Source: Bufo bufo
Lineage: Eukaryota > Chordata > Amphibia > Anura > Bufonidae
Assembly: GCF_905171765.1 (NCBI RefSeq)
Contig: NC_053393.1
Location: forward strand, 68,169,371 to 68,233,370
Length of the DNA: 64,000 nt
Direction of reading: 5' to 3'
Position 1 is the stretch's first letter; every line of letters begins with the position of its first letter. This document shows positions 1 through 11,548 of the stretch, in pieces. Made by a program: the position numbers and the translations under genes. The notes beneath the pieces were generated by a model, which did not search any database, was not told the DNA's origin, and saw nothing but the letters and a program-made list of their open reading frames with translations.

Positions 1-410
1 CCCTTACAGAGCCCCCAGTAGAAATAAGCCCCCCCTATTGTTCCCCCAGTGGTAATAAAGCTCTCTACAGACCCCTCAGTAGTAATAAGGCCCCCATAAT
101 GCTCTTAGTAGAAATAATGTGGATCCCTCCTATAGAGCCCCTAGTAGTGATAAGAAGGCCTAATGTCCACTGGATTAAAAATGCCCCCACAGTGCCCCCA
201 GTATTTATATTGCCCCCTACTATTATAATGCTCGCCCTGAAGTGCCCCCGGTATTTATATCGCCTTCTACTATTATAATGCTCGCCCTGAAGTGCCCCCG
301 GTATTTATATCGCCTTCTACTGTTATAATGCTCGCTCTGAAGCGCCTCCAGTATTTATAATGCCCCCTGAAGTTATATTCCTCCTTTTAATGTCCTCAGA
401 AATTATAATT
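1..410 (-). repeat. AT/C-rich degenerate tandem repeats, inner part of a hAT-type non-autonomous element
   Basis: Short imperfect repeats built on CCCCCAGTA..TTATA-like units run here; about 52-bp copies are clearest at 190-360. The same sequence type, in reverse complement, occurs at 5045-5160 inside the element 2708-5650. I therefore read this stretch as the inner flank of a second, oppositely oriented copy that is cut off by the window edge. No coding signal is visible. Confidence 0.55.
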
Positions 411-414
411 CCTC

Positions 415-1345
415 AGCCCCTCCACCATACAGTCCCATGTAAATAACATTATTTCACTCCCTCCGCCATAGAGTCCTATGTAAATACCATCACACCATCT
501 CTCCAGCCCCCTCCAATATACAGTGCCATGAAAATAACATCACTCTCTATCTACAGCCACCTGCAAAATACAGTCCTATGTAAATAACATCACACACTCT
601 CTCCTTTCCCCTCCAATATACAGTCCCACGTAAATAACATCACCCCCTCCCCCGCAGCATTCAACATACGGTCCCATGTAAATTACATCACCCGCTCAAT
701 ATTCAGTCCCATCTAAATAACATCACTCTCTCCCCCAGACACATCCAACATACATAACAAGAGTTGAAAAAATAAAAAACAAAAGTTGAAAATAAATAAA
801 TTAATAAAACAGGAGACAGCACGTCCAAAGTGGTGGAATTTAATCCGGATGCAACGTTTTGGTTGACAAAGTCTGTTTGTGAGCCGAAACGTTGCATCCG
901 GATTAAATTCCACCACTTTGGACGTGCTGTCTCCTGTTTTTTATTTTTTCAGCTCTTGTTATTTACGCTGGATTGGGGGTATTTTTACCAACCCCCTGGA
1001 GACGTGCACCCACCACACTGATACCAAGGAGTGCTGTTCATCCCAGTTTTTTTGCTGAACGTCCAACATACAGTCCCATGTAAATAAAATCATCCCCTCC
1101 CCAGCCACCTCCAACATGCAGTCCCATGTAAATAACATTATCCCTCAATATTCAGTCCAATTTAAATAGCATCACTCCCTCCCACAGCCACCTTCAACAT
1201 ATAGTCCCATGTAAATAACATCACCCTGCCCCAGCCACCTCCAATTTTCAGTCCCATGTAAATAACATCACTCCACCCCACTGTCCCATGTAAATAACTT
1301 CCCTCCCTTCAGCCCTAACATACAGTCCCAGTTAAAAATCTACAA
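415..1345 (-). repeat. Minisatellite array (about 50-bp unit), reverse orientation
   Basis: Repeated units contain ATACAGTCCCATGTAAATAA followed by a C-rich CACTCCCTCCCCAGCC-like tract. They are the reverse complement of the array at 3100-4320. The array is interrupted by the foldback at 757-965 and its tail. Short ORFs here are repeat artefacts. Confidence 0.75.
757..965. mobile_element. Foldback (inverted-repeat) insertion
   Basis: The arm starting near 813 (GGAGACAGCACGTCCAAAG) is repeated in inverted orientation up to about 935, around a loop of roughly 30 bp at 861-892. Flanking AACAAGAG/CTCTTGTT-like tracts extend the symmetry. It interrupts the minisatellite array. The family was not recognised and no transposase is present. 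Confidence 0.65.
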
Positions 1346-2324
1346 CTCCCAGCATTGCTCTGCCTCTCCCTTCACTTACCTCTCCTCATGTAGCAGACAT
1401 CACCACAGCTTCTTCCACCAGGTCTTCTCCTCTTCACTGCTGTGACAACATTGCAGGTCCTTTTCAGCTACTGTACTTAGAACCGATCACATGGACTGTG
1501 ATGTCATCACAGGTCCTTCAGCTCTTGAAGGGCATTCGATTCAATTGTATTGCTGTCCTGAGGATGGCAATACAGTTGAATCTAGCTGGCAGGCAGGACA
1601 TTCGGGTCCTGGGACAAAACATCAGGGGCCCAGGCCCTGAATGTTTTAACCTAGCAATGATCTTGTGGTGGAATATCTAAAAGGAAAGAAAATTCACAAG
1701 CTGATTTGTTGCAGTGGTGGCATCCTATTACAAGACCACGCTAGAATTCAGCGACCTCTTTAGAAGAAGCCATTCTTATACCAATGTCTTTAAGGGCAGA
1801 CTGCAGGGCTAGGGGCTGGATTTTATACACCTGTGGCAATGGCACTGAATGAAACACCTGAGTTAAATGATTGAGAATTGTGGGCCAAGACTTCTCTCCA
1901 TAAAGTGTATATTGTATGCACGAGTATCCTGTGCATATAGTACTTATAAATCCTAAGCACCTTCTCATAACACTACCTTCAACATCAGAATGATAACAAG
2001 TCATGCATTTCAATGACTGTGTCTATAGGCCCCCAGTGTTGATGTGGTTTGAAGTGGCAATCATGGCTGCTATGTTGTTTGAATACTTTAAACGTCTAAA
2101 TATTGTTAGTAATATGATTTTTTTAACTATTCACAATCATAATAATGTGATATTGTCTTCATGTATCCCAAAACAAAAATCATTGGCCCCATTTTGAAAA
2201 AATGCAGAATGAGAGCTCCTCCGAAGGTTAATGTCTACCCTTTCCATTTTTGGTCCAGAATTCTTTGCTGATTTACTTCATAATACTGTAGAGCAGTTAA
2301 GTACTCGCTGTTTCCTGCTATAGA
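1346..2324. other. Non-coding interval, no gene recognised
   Basis: Only short ORFs are present and none resembles a known protein. A fragment at about 1530-1650 (CTGAGGATGGCAATACAGTTGAAT region) resembles part of the dispersed repeat seen at 26080-26105 and 56400-56450. Nothing else is supported. Confidence 0.5.
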
Positions 2325-3099
2325 GATCCCTCAAGATACAATGGCCTCAGGATACAATATTTTTTTTAACATACAATGGTCTTTTATGGGCCATTGTAAG
2401 TGGAAACTAGACTCAACATACAATGACAGACTCAGATCCAACCAATCAACATGGCCATTTCACTGGTAAAACATCTTTATTGGTCGTGTAGTAGGCCTCT
2501 TTGGAGAAGAGTGTGGTATTACATGTTCTGTATTGCCCCCTGTGTGTGCCAGGATGAGCTCCTCCTTTGGACACCAAGTGAGTTGTGGCTTTATTTCATT
2601 TTTGCTGGTACACTGTGCTATACAGGACCCTGAAGAAGCTCCTGTCCTTATCATAGAAAGTGAATTACAGATTCCAGCATCTATTTCTGCCTGTTACATG
2701 TAAGGACCAGTGGTGTAGCGTGATGGGGGGGGGGGGGGGGACGACATTGCCCCGGGGGCAAAATTGAAGGGGGCGCCAGGCAGCAAACACTTCAATGAGG
2801 GCCATGGGAGCCTATGGCTCCCGTCCCCTCCGTTCTTCCTCATAGGCTTCAGGCTAGAGGCCTGAAGCCTATGAGGCAGTGTCTAGAATGGAGTTGCTCC
2901 TAGGAGGTATGATGTCAGGGGAAGAGGTGGAGTCTTGTCATCCAGGGGGCGGGGCCTCAAGATGTGCGGGAGATTCTACAGAGCAGGATGTTGGAGAGAG
3001 GAGCAGAGGCTGCAGGTCAGTGTGTGGAGGAGAATAGTGACTGTTATTTTTACTTGGGGGGCTTTTTGCAGGGGCTGAAGGGAGGAGGAATAATCTTTG

Positions 3100-4320
3100 T
3101 ACTGGAGACTGTATGCTAGAGGGGTCTGAAGAGAGGGTAGTGGGGGTGATATTATTTACATGGGACTGTATGCTGGAGGGACTGAAGGCATGGGGGTGAT
3201 ATTATTTTACATGGGACTGTATGCTGGAGGGGCTGAAGGCAGGAAGAGTGGTGAATTTTACATGGGACTGTTTGCAAGAAGGGCTGGAAGGCAGGGGGAG
3301 TGATGTATCTTATGGGACTGTATGCTGGAGGGGATGAAGGCCAGCGGCGAAGAGAGGGAGGGTGATATTATTTACATGGGCTGTATGCTGGAGGGGCTGA
3401 AGGCAGAGGGAGTTTTGTATTTTACATGGGACTGTATGTTGGAGGGGCTGAAGGTGGGGAGTAATGTATTTTACATGTGACTGTATGCTGGCGGGGCTTA
3501 GGCAGGGAAGTGATTTGTCTTACATTGGACTGTATGCTGGAGGGGCTGAAGGCGGGGGTGTTGTATCTTATATGGGACTATATGCTGGAGGGGCTGAAGG
3601 CAGGAGAGTGATGTATCTTACATGGGACTGTATTCTGGAGAAGCTGAAGGCAGGGGGAGTGATGTATTTTACATGGGACTGTATGCTGGAGGGGCTGAAG
3701 GCTGTGGGAGTGATGTATTTTACATGGGACTGTATGCTAGAGGGGCTGAAGGCAGGACAAGTGATGCATTTTACATGAGACTGTTTGCAAGAAGGTCTGG
3801 AAGGCAGGGGTGTGATGTATCTTACATGGGACTGTATGCTGGAGGGGCTGAAGGCCAGCGGCGAAGAGAGGGAGGGTGATATTATTTACATGGGCTGTAT
3901 GCTGGAGGGGCTGAAGGCAGAGGGAGTTTTGTATTTTACATGGGACTGTATGTTGGAGGGGCTGAAGGCGGGAAGTAATGTATTTTACATGGGACTGTAT
4001 GCTGGAGGGGCTGAAGGCGGGGAGTGATGTATTTTACATGAGACTGTATTCTGAAGGGGCTGAAGGCAGGGAAGTGATGTGTCTTACATGGGACTGTATG
4101 CTGGAGGGGCTGAAGGAAGTGGGAAGGTTGTATCTTACATGGGACTGTATGCTGGAGGGGCTGAAGGCAGGGAAGTGATGTGTCTTACATGGGACTGTAT
4201 GCTGGAGGGGCTGAAGGCAGGGGGAAGGTTGTATCTTACATGGGACTGTATGCTGGAGGGGCTGAAGGCAGGGGGAAGGTTGTATCTTACATGGGACTGT
4301 ATGCTGGAGGGGCTGAAGGG
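3100..4320 (+). repeat. Minisatellite, about 50-53-bp unit, roughly 24 copies
   Basis: The unit reads TTACATGGGACTGTATGCTG, then GAGGGGCTGAAGGCAGGG and a variable GTGATGTATT-like tract. Many units are 50-51 bp; because 51 is divisible by three, long overlapping ORFs open in all frames on both strands. These are not genes. The array lies wholly inside the element 2708-5650. Confidence 0.9.
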
Positions 4321-4344
4321 GGGCATAATTATTACTATAAGGCC

Positions 4345-5043
4345 TCATGCACACGACCATTGTGTGCATCCGCGTCCGTTCCGTCATTTTTCACAGTTTA
4401 GCGGAGGTCACATTCATTTCTATGGAGCTGTGAAAAAAAACTGATAGTCCTCCATTTTTTCTCCGCGTCCATGATCCGTGATTTCAGTCCGTCAAAAAAA
4501 TATAACCTGTCCTATTCTTGTCAGTGGAAAACGGAGGACGGACCCATTAAAATCAATGGGTCCGTCAAAAAAAACGGATGCACAATAAAATTACACTTTT
4601 CATTAACCTTCCTTCCATTAACCGTCAGACAAAAAAAAAGGAAGACACAAGGAAACACAACTGAAGCAAAATCGGACACGGACCACTGAAGCCAAATCAC
4701 TGACAGTGAAAAAACACTGTCGTGTGCATGAGGCCAAAAGTGTAATTTTATTGCACCAAGGTCTTTTAGAAAAAAACGGACACGGACACGGATGACATAC
4801 TAGTTGTGCATCCGTTTTTTTGGACGGACCCATTGACTTGAATGGGTCCGTCCTCCGTTTTCCACTGACAAGAATAGGACAGGTTATATTTTTTTGACGG
4901 ACTGGGATCACGGACGCGGAGAAAAAACGGAGGACTATCAGTTTTTTTTCACAGCTCCATAGAAATGAATGGGACCTCCGCTAAACTGTGAAAAATGATG
5001 GAACGGACGCGGATGCACACAACGGTCGTGTGCTTGAGGCCTA
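4345..5043. mobile_element. Palindromic MITE nested in the hAT element
   Basis: A left arm starting GGCCTCATGCACACGACC pairs with a right arm ending CGTGTGCTTGAGGCC. The arms are about 240 bp and contain the GACGGACCCATT/AATGGGTCCGTC pairs. Similar TCATGCACACGA ends occur at 55017 and 55655. There is no coding capacity. Confidence 0.8.
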
Positions 5044-5850
5044 ATACTACAGAGGGGGCCATTATAATATTAATAATATTAATACAGAGGGGGAAATAAT
5101 AATAATAATAATACAGAGGGGCCAGTATATATTATAATTATACAGAGGGCATTATAGTTATGGGGAGGTCTGTTATCTGAGGATGATAGTAAAGTGAGAA
5201 ATCCCCAAAAAAATCTGTAAAAAAACTCTACAGAGACGAGACGCGGCTGAAAGCAGTTATCATGACGGTCCTATCTCCGAATGAAGACGCTGAGGAAAGT
5301 CTACATCACAGGAGATGTCACTGGATGTAACAGGTATGGTGCGGTATTCTCCTGTATATTTCCAAATATCTGTTTGGGGGGGCTGGATATAGAATTTGGC
5401 CCACACTGCCGAAGCCTGGCCCCAGACTTCAGGTCACACTGTGCGTGTTCTGAATTCTGGGGCCTCACACCCATCTACTACATTATCTGTACTCAGAGAG
5501 TTATCACTGTGTTATTTGTGGTGTTACATAGGACTGCAGGTGGCATCTACTGCATTATTTGTAAAAAAAAAAAGGGGCGTGGTCACAGGTTGGGGGGGCT
5601 GTGCAATACTTGGCTTGCCCCGGGTGCTGGCAACCCACACTACGCCACTGGTAAGGACTTCCTTTATCTGTCTTAGTTATGTGCCTATTTTTCTTAAATC
5701 TTAATTTCCTCTTATCTTGGGATGATATTTATGGGCTTTGGAACCAATTACTAATTTTCCATAGAGTTATGGACTCAAGTTACAATGGTTTCAACTTATG
5801 ATGGTTGTCCTGGAACCAACTAGTATTGTAACTTGAGGGACCACTGTAAT

Positions 5851-6971
5851 ACTCTACATTGTCATATAATGGTTTGATCACCCTTCTGAAACCCTAGAGG
5901 GATGAAAATATATGTGTTTTGTGGTCATTATTTGTTGTCTTTCTCACTTTCCTGACTGTGATGACACCTGACACAGGATGGTCAGTGGTTCAACTGTGAA
6001 GGATCCATGTTTTTTGCCCTCTGTGTGTCATCCATATTTCACATACACTGCTAGACTGAAAATTAATTTCCAAAGCATCTCCGACCGATAGATTGTGAAA
6101 ATCATTGAGAGAATATGAATGCCATCCTTGTTGTGTCAGTGGTTTTCACAGACCCTTATGCAGATAGAGTATTTGCAAATTGTTTGGTATATAATACTGT
6201 GGTAAAGTTTTACTTATGTCGTGTATGTCAGATGGCGTATAAGTGGTACTGGAAGTAAGTGGGGAGTACTACCACCATCATTGCCGCTGCCTAGACACAG
6301 CCATTGGGAAAACGCAAGCCATGTGTACCACCTCAGAACTGTGCCTGACTTATATGCTCTACTATGGTGCTCTGGAGCAGTGGTACTTTGAAGTCTGAAC
6401 ATTTGTGGACATTTGCCTGTTTCCCCTATGCAAAGTCATCAACTCCTTACTTTATTTCACTTTAAAGGGTCAACTTGCATTGAGTTATACTGTTTAATAC
6501 TGTGTAACTACATTTTATATGTTGTGATATATGTCCTGTTCATTTGCACTCTATTTGCACAGCACTGCGGAAAGGTTTAGCGAATGCTCAGAGACTTTTG
6601 GGACTTTATAGCTGATAATGAGAAGCTAGTAATTTTCCACAGCTGCCATAGGGTTTAAAGAAGAGCATGTTTTTTTATTTATTTTTTTGTTTTTGTTTCT
6701 GTTTTTTTTTTTTTTTTTTTTGGGGGGGGGGCAGACTTGTTTACCACCAAAACCAGACAGACTGACCTTTTGAATGTCTTGTTTAGCTATGTTATTATGT
6801 CTGTAGACTTTTTTTTGTCTGGAAAAACTGCTATGTCATTGCTATTAAGTATTGCTGAAACTCTAATGTAAGTCTGATAGAGACCAGAATTGTAACATTG
6901 TATCTGTTTAGGCTGTGCTTTTCAACTCCACCCCTCCCACTAGAAAGTTTTAGTTCAACTAGACACTATAT
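5851..6971. other. Non-coding interval, no gene recognised
   Basis: Single-copy-looking AT-rich sequence with a T-run followed by a G-run at about 6690-6731. The short ORFs have no recognisable similarity. No splice-bounded exon was found. Confidence 0.45.
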
Positions 6972-7703
6972 TTAAAGGGGTTCTCTGGGAATTAAGAAAA
7001 TGAAAATACTTAAATATTACTTTATAATAAATATATTCTCAAATACCGTTCATTATTTATAATGGCTCATTTTGTCTGGGGAGCAATCATCAGGGGGAAC
7101 AAAATGGCCACTGTCCCATTAGTTCACACAAAACCTGTTATGATCACACATGAGACAAGTTACTTTACAACACTGAGGTAATGAGCTGCCTCATCCTCCT
7201 CTCCGCTCTGCTTGTCAGGGATTATGATCCTGAATACAGATGATAAGAACTTTAGCTGAATCTCTGGGGAATTTAGTTCATGAGGAGACATGTAGTACAG
7301 AGATGACGGACAGGACAGACTGTGGTAATGTGTTGCTGTGGTAATGGAGACTGTAAACAAGTGCTGCTGCTCATTAGCCACACCTCACCCTCCTCTCATG
7401 TCTCCTCATCATCTCCATTCTCACTGAGATTCATCTGTTTTCAGGATCATGATTCCTGACAAGCAGAGCAGAGAGGAGGATGAGGCAGCACTATGGCTCA
7501 TTGTGGTGAAGTAACTTGTCCTCCTGTGTGATTAGGACAGGTTTTGTGTGTACTGATAGGACGGCTGCCATTTTATTTCTCCTAATGATTGCTCCCTAGA
7601 CAAAACAAGCCATTCTAAGTAATAAAAGGTATCTTGGAATATATTTATTAGAAAATAATATTTAAGTATTTACATTTTTTTAATTCCTGGAGAACACCTT
7701 TAA
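6972..7703. mobile_element. piggyBac-type MITE with TTAA ends
   Basis: TTAAAGGGGTTCTCTGGGAA at the left pairs with an inverted TTCCTGGAGAACACCTTTAA at the right, both bounded by TTAA (6972-6975 and 7700-7703). Long inner arms are inverted too: the AATAATGAACG/TTATTTATAATGG sides, and GCTTGTCAGG..ATCCTGA near 7210 against TCAGGATCATGATTCCTGAC near 7441. There is no ORF of substance. Its right TTAA is also the left TTAA of the neighbouring piggyBac element. Confidence 0.75.
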
Positions 7704-7867
7704 CCTCTTAAGGACATAGGGCGTACAGGTACGCCCTTGTGCCCTGGTACTTAAGGACACAGGGCGTACCTGCGGGCGGTGATCGGAACCCTGTGCCTGC
7801 TCAAATCATTGAGCAGGCACTTGGGGCAAATGCGCCGGGGGGTCCGGTGACCCCCCCATGTATGCGA

Positions 7868-8045
7868 TCGCAGAAAACCGCAGGTCAATTCAGACCTGCG
7901 GTTTTCTGCGTTTCCGGGTTGTTCGGGTCTCTGAAGACCCGATAACCCGGAACAGGATGGTGATGGTGGTGTGATTTCACCCCACCAATCACCATCCAGC
8001 GATCCTGAGTGGTGATGGTGACATCACCACTCAGGATCGCTTTCT
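7868..8045. repeat. Hairpin cluster in piggyBac 5' leader
   Basis: GAAAACCGCAGGTC and GACCTGCGGTTTTC form a near-perfect stem at about 7872-7906. GCGATCCTGAGTGGTGATG and the reverse CATCACCACTCAGGATCGC form a second stem at about 7999-8041. These lie upstream of the transposase start and may be ends or regulatory structures of the element; that role is inference. Confidence 0.7.
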
Positions 8046-8691
8046 GATTGGTCTGTAGGCGGTCCGGCGGCAGATTCAAAAGAGGCAGGCGCTCCTCTCC
8101 TCCTCCTTTTGTGTTCCGGAGCCGGAGGAGAGAGGAGCTGCCTGCACGTGTGTCTGCAATCGCTGCCAGCACCCCCAGGACCCGATCTGTGCCCCCAGGA
8201 CCCGATCTGTGCCCCCAGGACCCCCCATTAGGTACATAGGGACAGCACAGGGAAAGTTTGGTTTAGGCAGGGGAAAAAAAGGGAAAGTTAGTTTCTGAAC
8301 TTTTCTAAACTTTGATTGCATCACCCTAAGTTAGGGTGTCTGGGGTCCACAGCACAGCTGTGTGACCCTAGACCCCCCAGGGGTGCTGCCACTTGCCCCC
8401 CCCCACCTTTTTTGGGGTGCATTTTTTTTTTTGTGTACGCTGACTGTGGCCGGCACTTAGTGTCCGGCCACTGTTAGCGCATCGCACACCCCACCGCTGA
8501 TCAACTTCGGACGGTTGATCAGCGGTTTTGAATTTTTTTCCCCACTTTTTTTGCCCTTTTTTTAGTTAGTTTATTTATTTTTTTTCTGTTAGTTTTAGGG
8601 TTAAGTCCGCGAACACCCGTGCCCCCACACACACGCACACAAAATGAAGAGTTACACACACGCACATATACACGCAGACACACACTCCCCT

Positions 8692-10492
8692 ATGGCCCGC
8701 CGGACGTTCTCGGCCGAGGAGGCATACGCCCAGCTTGCCTCAGACTCCGAGAGTCCCAGTGAGGATGAGGATGACCCCACATTCCTGTTGTCATCCGCAT
8801 CCTCCTCATCATCTAGCGATGATGATGAGCCCCCAAGGCTGCGGAGACGCCGCCAGGCAGAGCAAGGGGACCGCCATGTTAGGGACCCTGTGGCGCACAC
8901 TAGTACGAGCAGCTCTGGGGCTCGTACTGGTTTCCCGGCCCACCAGTTAAATCCACCGGAGCCCCCTGCCGGTGAACTTGTCTGGTGTAGCCCAGAGCGA
9001 TACGAGCCCGTGATTCCTGATTTTGTAGGCCAATCAGGAATCCAGATTTCCACAGTGGGCTACACTGAATATGACTTTTTTTGTCATTTTTTCAGTGACC
9101 CACTGGTAAATCTGATGGTGGAGCAGACGAATCTGTACGCCCAACAGTTCGTCGCTCAACACCCGGGCTCCTTTTTGGCCAGGCCCGGTGGCTGGACGCC
9201 GGTCAGTGCAGCCGAAATGAGGATATTTTGGGGCCTCGTGCTGCATATGGGCCTGGTCAAAAAACCCAGTGTCAGGCTGTACTGGAGTGGGGACGTCCTA
9301 TACCAGGCCCCACTTTACAGTACAGCCATGACACGCTCCCGGTTTGAGGCCATCCGGAAATGTCTGCATTATTCCGATAATGCAGCATGTCCCCCCCGAG
9401 GTGATCCTGCCCATGACCGTCTGTATAAGATACGGCCGGTCATCGATCACTTTGGGGCCAAATTCATGGAGGCCTATGTACCTGGAAGGGAGGTCGCGGT
9501 TGATGAGTCTCTCATTGCGTTCAAGGGGAAACTCTATTTCCTGCCAGTATGTGCCCTCCAAGCGGGCGAGGTATGGCGTGAAGCTATACAAAATTTGTGA
9601 GAGTACCTCAGGGTACACTTACAAATTTTGTGTGTACGAGGGGCGAGATTCCCGGATTCAACCCCCAGAATGTCCCCCCACTCTGAGTGTTACCGGGAAA
9701 CCTGTGTGGGACCTTATGTACCCACTGCTGGATAAGGGTTACCACCTTTACGTGGATAACTTTTATACCAGTATCCCCTTGTTCCAGTCCCTTGCCGCCA
9801 GATCCACGTCCGCTTGTGGGACCGTGCAGAAAAATCAACGCGGCCTCCCTGCCCACCCCCTCCAGGTACCTATCCCCAGGGGTGAGACCCGTGCCCTTAC
9901 CACTGGAAACCTGTTGCTGGTCAGGTATAAGGACAAGAGGGATGTCCTTATGCTGTCCACAATTCATGGTAACGGCATCACCCCTGTCCCTGTGCGAGGT
10001 ACCGCGGCAACGGTCCTCAAGCCCGATTGTATCGTCGCCTACAATCGGTATATGGGAGGAGTTGATCTCTCGGATCAAGTCCTCAAGCCATATAATGCCA
10101 TGCGCAAAACCCGGGCATGGTACAAAAAAGTTGCGGTCTACTTGGTGCAGGTTGCCATGTACAACTCTTTTGTACTATCCCGAAGCGCTGGCAGCACAGG
10201 GACATTCCTCCAGTTCTATGAGGCAGTCCTCAAGGCCCTGATCTTTTCGGACCGGGAAAGAGCAGGCCGGAGTACCTCGGGAACTGTAGGCGCCCGGATC
10301 GTCCCTGGCCAACACTTTCCAGGTGTGGTCCCCCATACTGGAAAGAAGGGACGAACCCAAAAAAAGTGCAGAGTGTGTCGCAGGAGGGGGATACGGAAGG
10401 ACACGACTACTCAGTGCGACACGTGCCCCGATCATCCGGGCCTCTGCATTGACGGTTGCTTCAGGGAGTATCACACTTCCATGGAGTACTAA
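8692..10492 (+). pseudogene. piggyBac transposase, one frameshift
   Basis: A DDE_Tnp_1_7 (piggyBac) transposase that would cut and paste DNA at TTAA. I take the start at 8692 (MARRTFSAEEA, matching family N-termini); an in-frame ATG at 8644 is possible. An acidic Ser/Asp/Glu N-terminal stretch is followed by the core. The first frame runs to 9600, but homology leaves it near 9535-9545 (after VDESLIAFKGKL) and resumes in a second frame at about QYVPSKRARYG, continuing to the stop at 10492. The three family aspartates are visible in VDES, YVDNFY and MGGVDLSDQ. The C-terminus keeps a Cys-rich zinc-binding domain (CRVCRRRG..CDTCPDHPGLC..C). Apart from the single shift near a run of pyrimidines it appears complete, about 600 residues. 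It resembles Uribo-type frog piggyBac proteins. Confidence 0.9.
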
Positions 10493-10559
10493 ATTTATAT
10501 CCCAATTTAGCACTGACATCGGATAAAAAAAAATGGTTCTCAGACTTGAGACTCCCAAA

Positions 10560-11440
10560 AAAAAAAAAAAAATTTATTAAAAGTAGACATATTAGGTATC
10601 ACCGCGTCGGTAATAATCTCCTCTATAAAACTACCCCATGACCTAACCCCCCAGATTAACACGGTCAAGGAAAAAAAAAAGGTGCAAAAAAGGTGCAAAA
10701 AAGGTTTCTTTTTTTGTCACCTTACATAATAAAAAGTTTAATAGCAAGCGATCAAAAAGTCATATAGCCCCCAAAATAGTGCCAATAAAACCGTCCGCTC
10801 ATCTCGCAAAAAATGAGCCCCCACATGAGATAATTGGATAAAAAATTTTTTCAAAAAATGACCCTTAGACTTTAGAGATACCCAAAAAATAATTTGTATC
10901 AAAAAAGATAATATAGTCTAAAACCTAAATAATTGTAAAAAAAAAAGTAGACTTATTAGGTATTGCCGCGTCCGTAAGAATCTCCTCTATAAAAATATCC
11001 CATTACCTAACCCCCCAGATTAACACGGTTAAAAAAAAAAACGGTGCCAAAACCGCTATTTTTGGCACTTTTCCATTTCAATCCGTTTTTTACGGTAACA
11101 AAACAAGGGTTAACAACCAAACAAAACTTAATATTTATTACCCTAATACTGCAGTTTACAGAAACACCACATTTGTGGTCGTAAACTGCTGTATCAGTAA
11201 AAGGGAGGCCGCAAAAGGAAAGGACCGACATGGTTTCTGGAAGGCCGATTTTGATGGCCTTTTTTATTGACACCATGTCCCTTTTGAAGCCCCCCTGATG
11301 CACTCTAGAGTAAAAACTCCCCAAAACTGACCCCATCTAAGAAACTACACCCCTCAAGGTATTCAAAACTGATTATACAAACTTTATTAACCCTTTAGGT
11401 GTTCCTCAACAGTTAATGGCAAATGGAGATGAAATTTCAG
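10560..11440. repeat. AT-rich 3' repeat zone of piggyBac element, including an inverted unit
   Basis: The motif TATTAGGTATCACCGCGTCGG followed by AATCTCCTCTATAAAA occurs twice, at about 10590 and 10955. From about 11040 to 11440 the sequence is the reverse complement of the tandem unit that follows (for example CTACACCCCTCAAGGTATTC at 11344 against GAATACCTTGAGGGGTGTAG at 11921). This makes a large inverted arrangement. Confidence 0.7.
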
Positions 11441-11548
11441 AATTTCAATTTTTGGTAACCTTGCCTCACAAAAATGTAATATAGAGCAACCAAAAATCAT
11501 ATTTGCCCTAAAAATAGTCCCCAAAAAAATGCCACCTTATCCCGTAGT

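Larger units (their letters stand above)
2708..5650. mobile_element. Non-autonomous hAT-type element with 8-bp target duplication
   Basis: The ends are inverted: CAGTGGTGTAGCGTG at 2708 and CACACTACGCCACTG ending at 5650. The 8-bp sequence GTAAGGAC lies directly outside both ends (2700-2707 and 5651-5658), a perfect duplication of hAT length. The interior holds a G-run, a GC-rich stretch, a long minisatellite (3100-4320) and a nested palindromic MITE (4345-5043). No transposase ORF is visible, so it would depend on a partner in trans. The hAT assignment rests on duplication length and the CAGTGGNGTA-like end; no protein supports it. Confidence 0.8.
2325..5850. mobile_element. Old MITE split by a nested hAT element
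   Basis: The left end carries GATCCCTCAAGATACAATGG (about 2326-2345). The right end at about 5808-5850 carries the inverted counterpart, ending TAACTTGAGGGACCACTGTA. Internal TACAATG/CATTGTA motifs are inverted as well. The symmetry is broken only by the 2.9-kb insertion 2708-5650, so the host MITE predates it. The superfamily is not assigned. Confidence 0.55.

Noticed and set aside
2003..2197. Possible small protein-coding ORF
   Set aside because: 64 codons, AT-rich, no similarity, no splice or promoter context; random ORFs of this size are expected.
3464..4444. Overlapping 60-120-codon ORFs on both strands with repeated MGLYAGGAEG-like peptides
   Set aside because: They arise from a 50-51-bp minisatellite that happens to stay open in several frames; unit lengths vary and break any single frame.
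5281..5704. 131- and 102-codon ORFs
   Set aside because: They run into the terminal repeat of the hAT-type element and overlap in different frames; no domain seen.
7160..7381. Minus-strand 73-codon ORF
   Set aside because: It falls in the arm of a palindromic TTAA MITE; no conserved protein.
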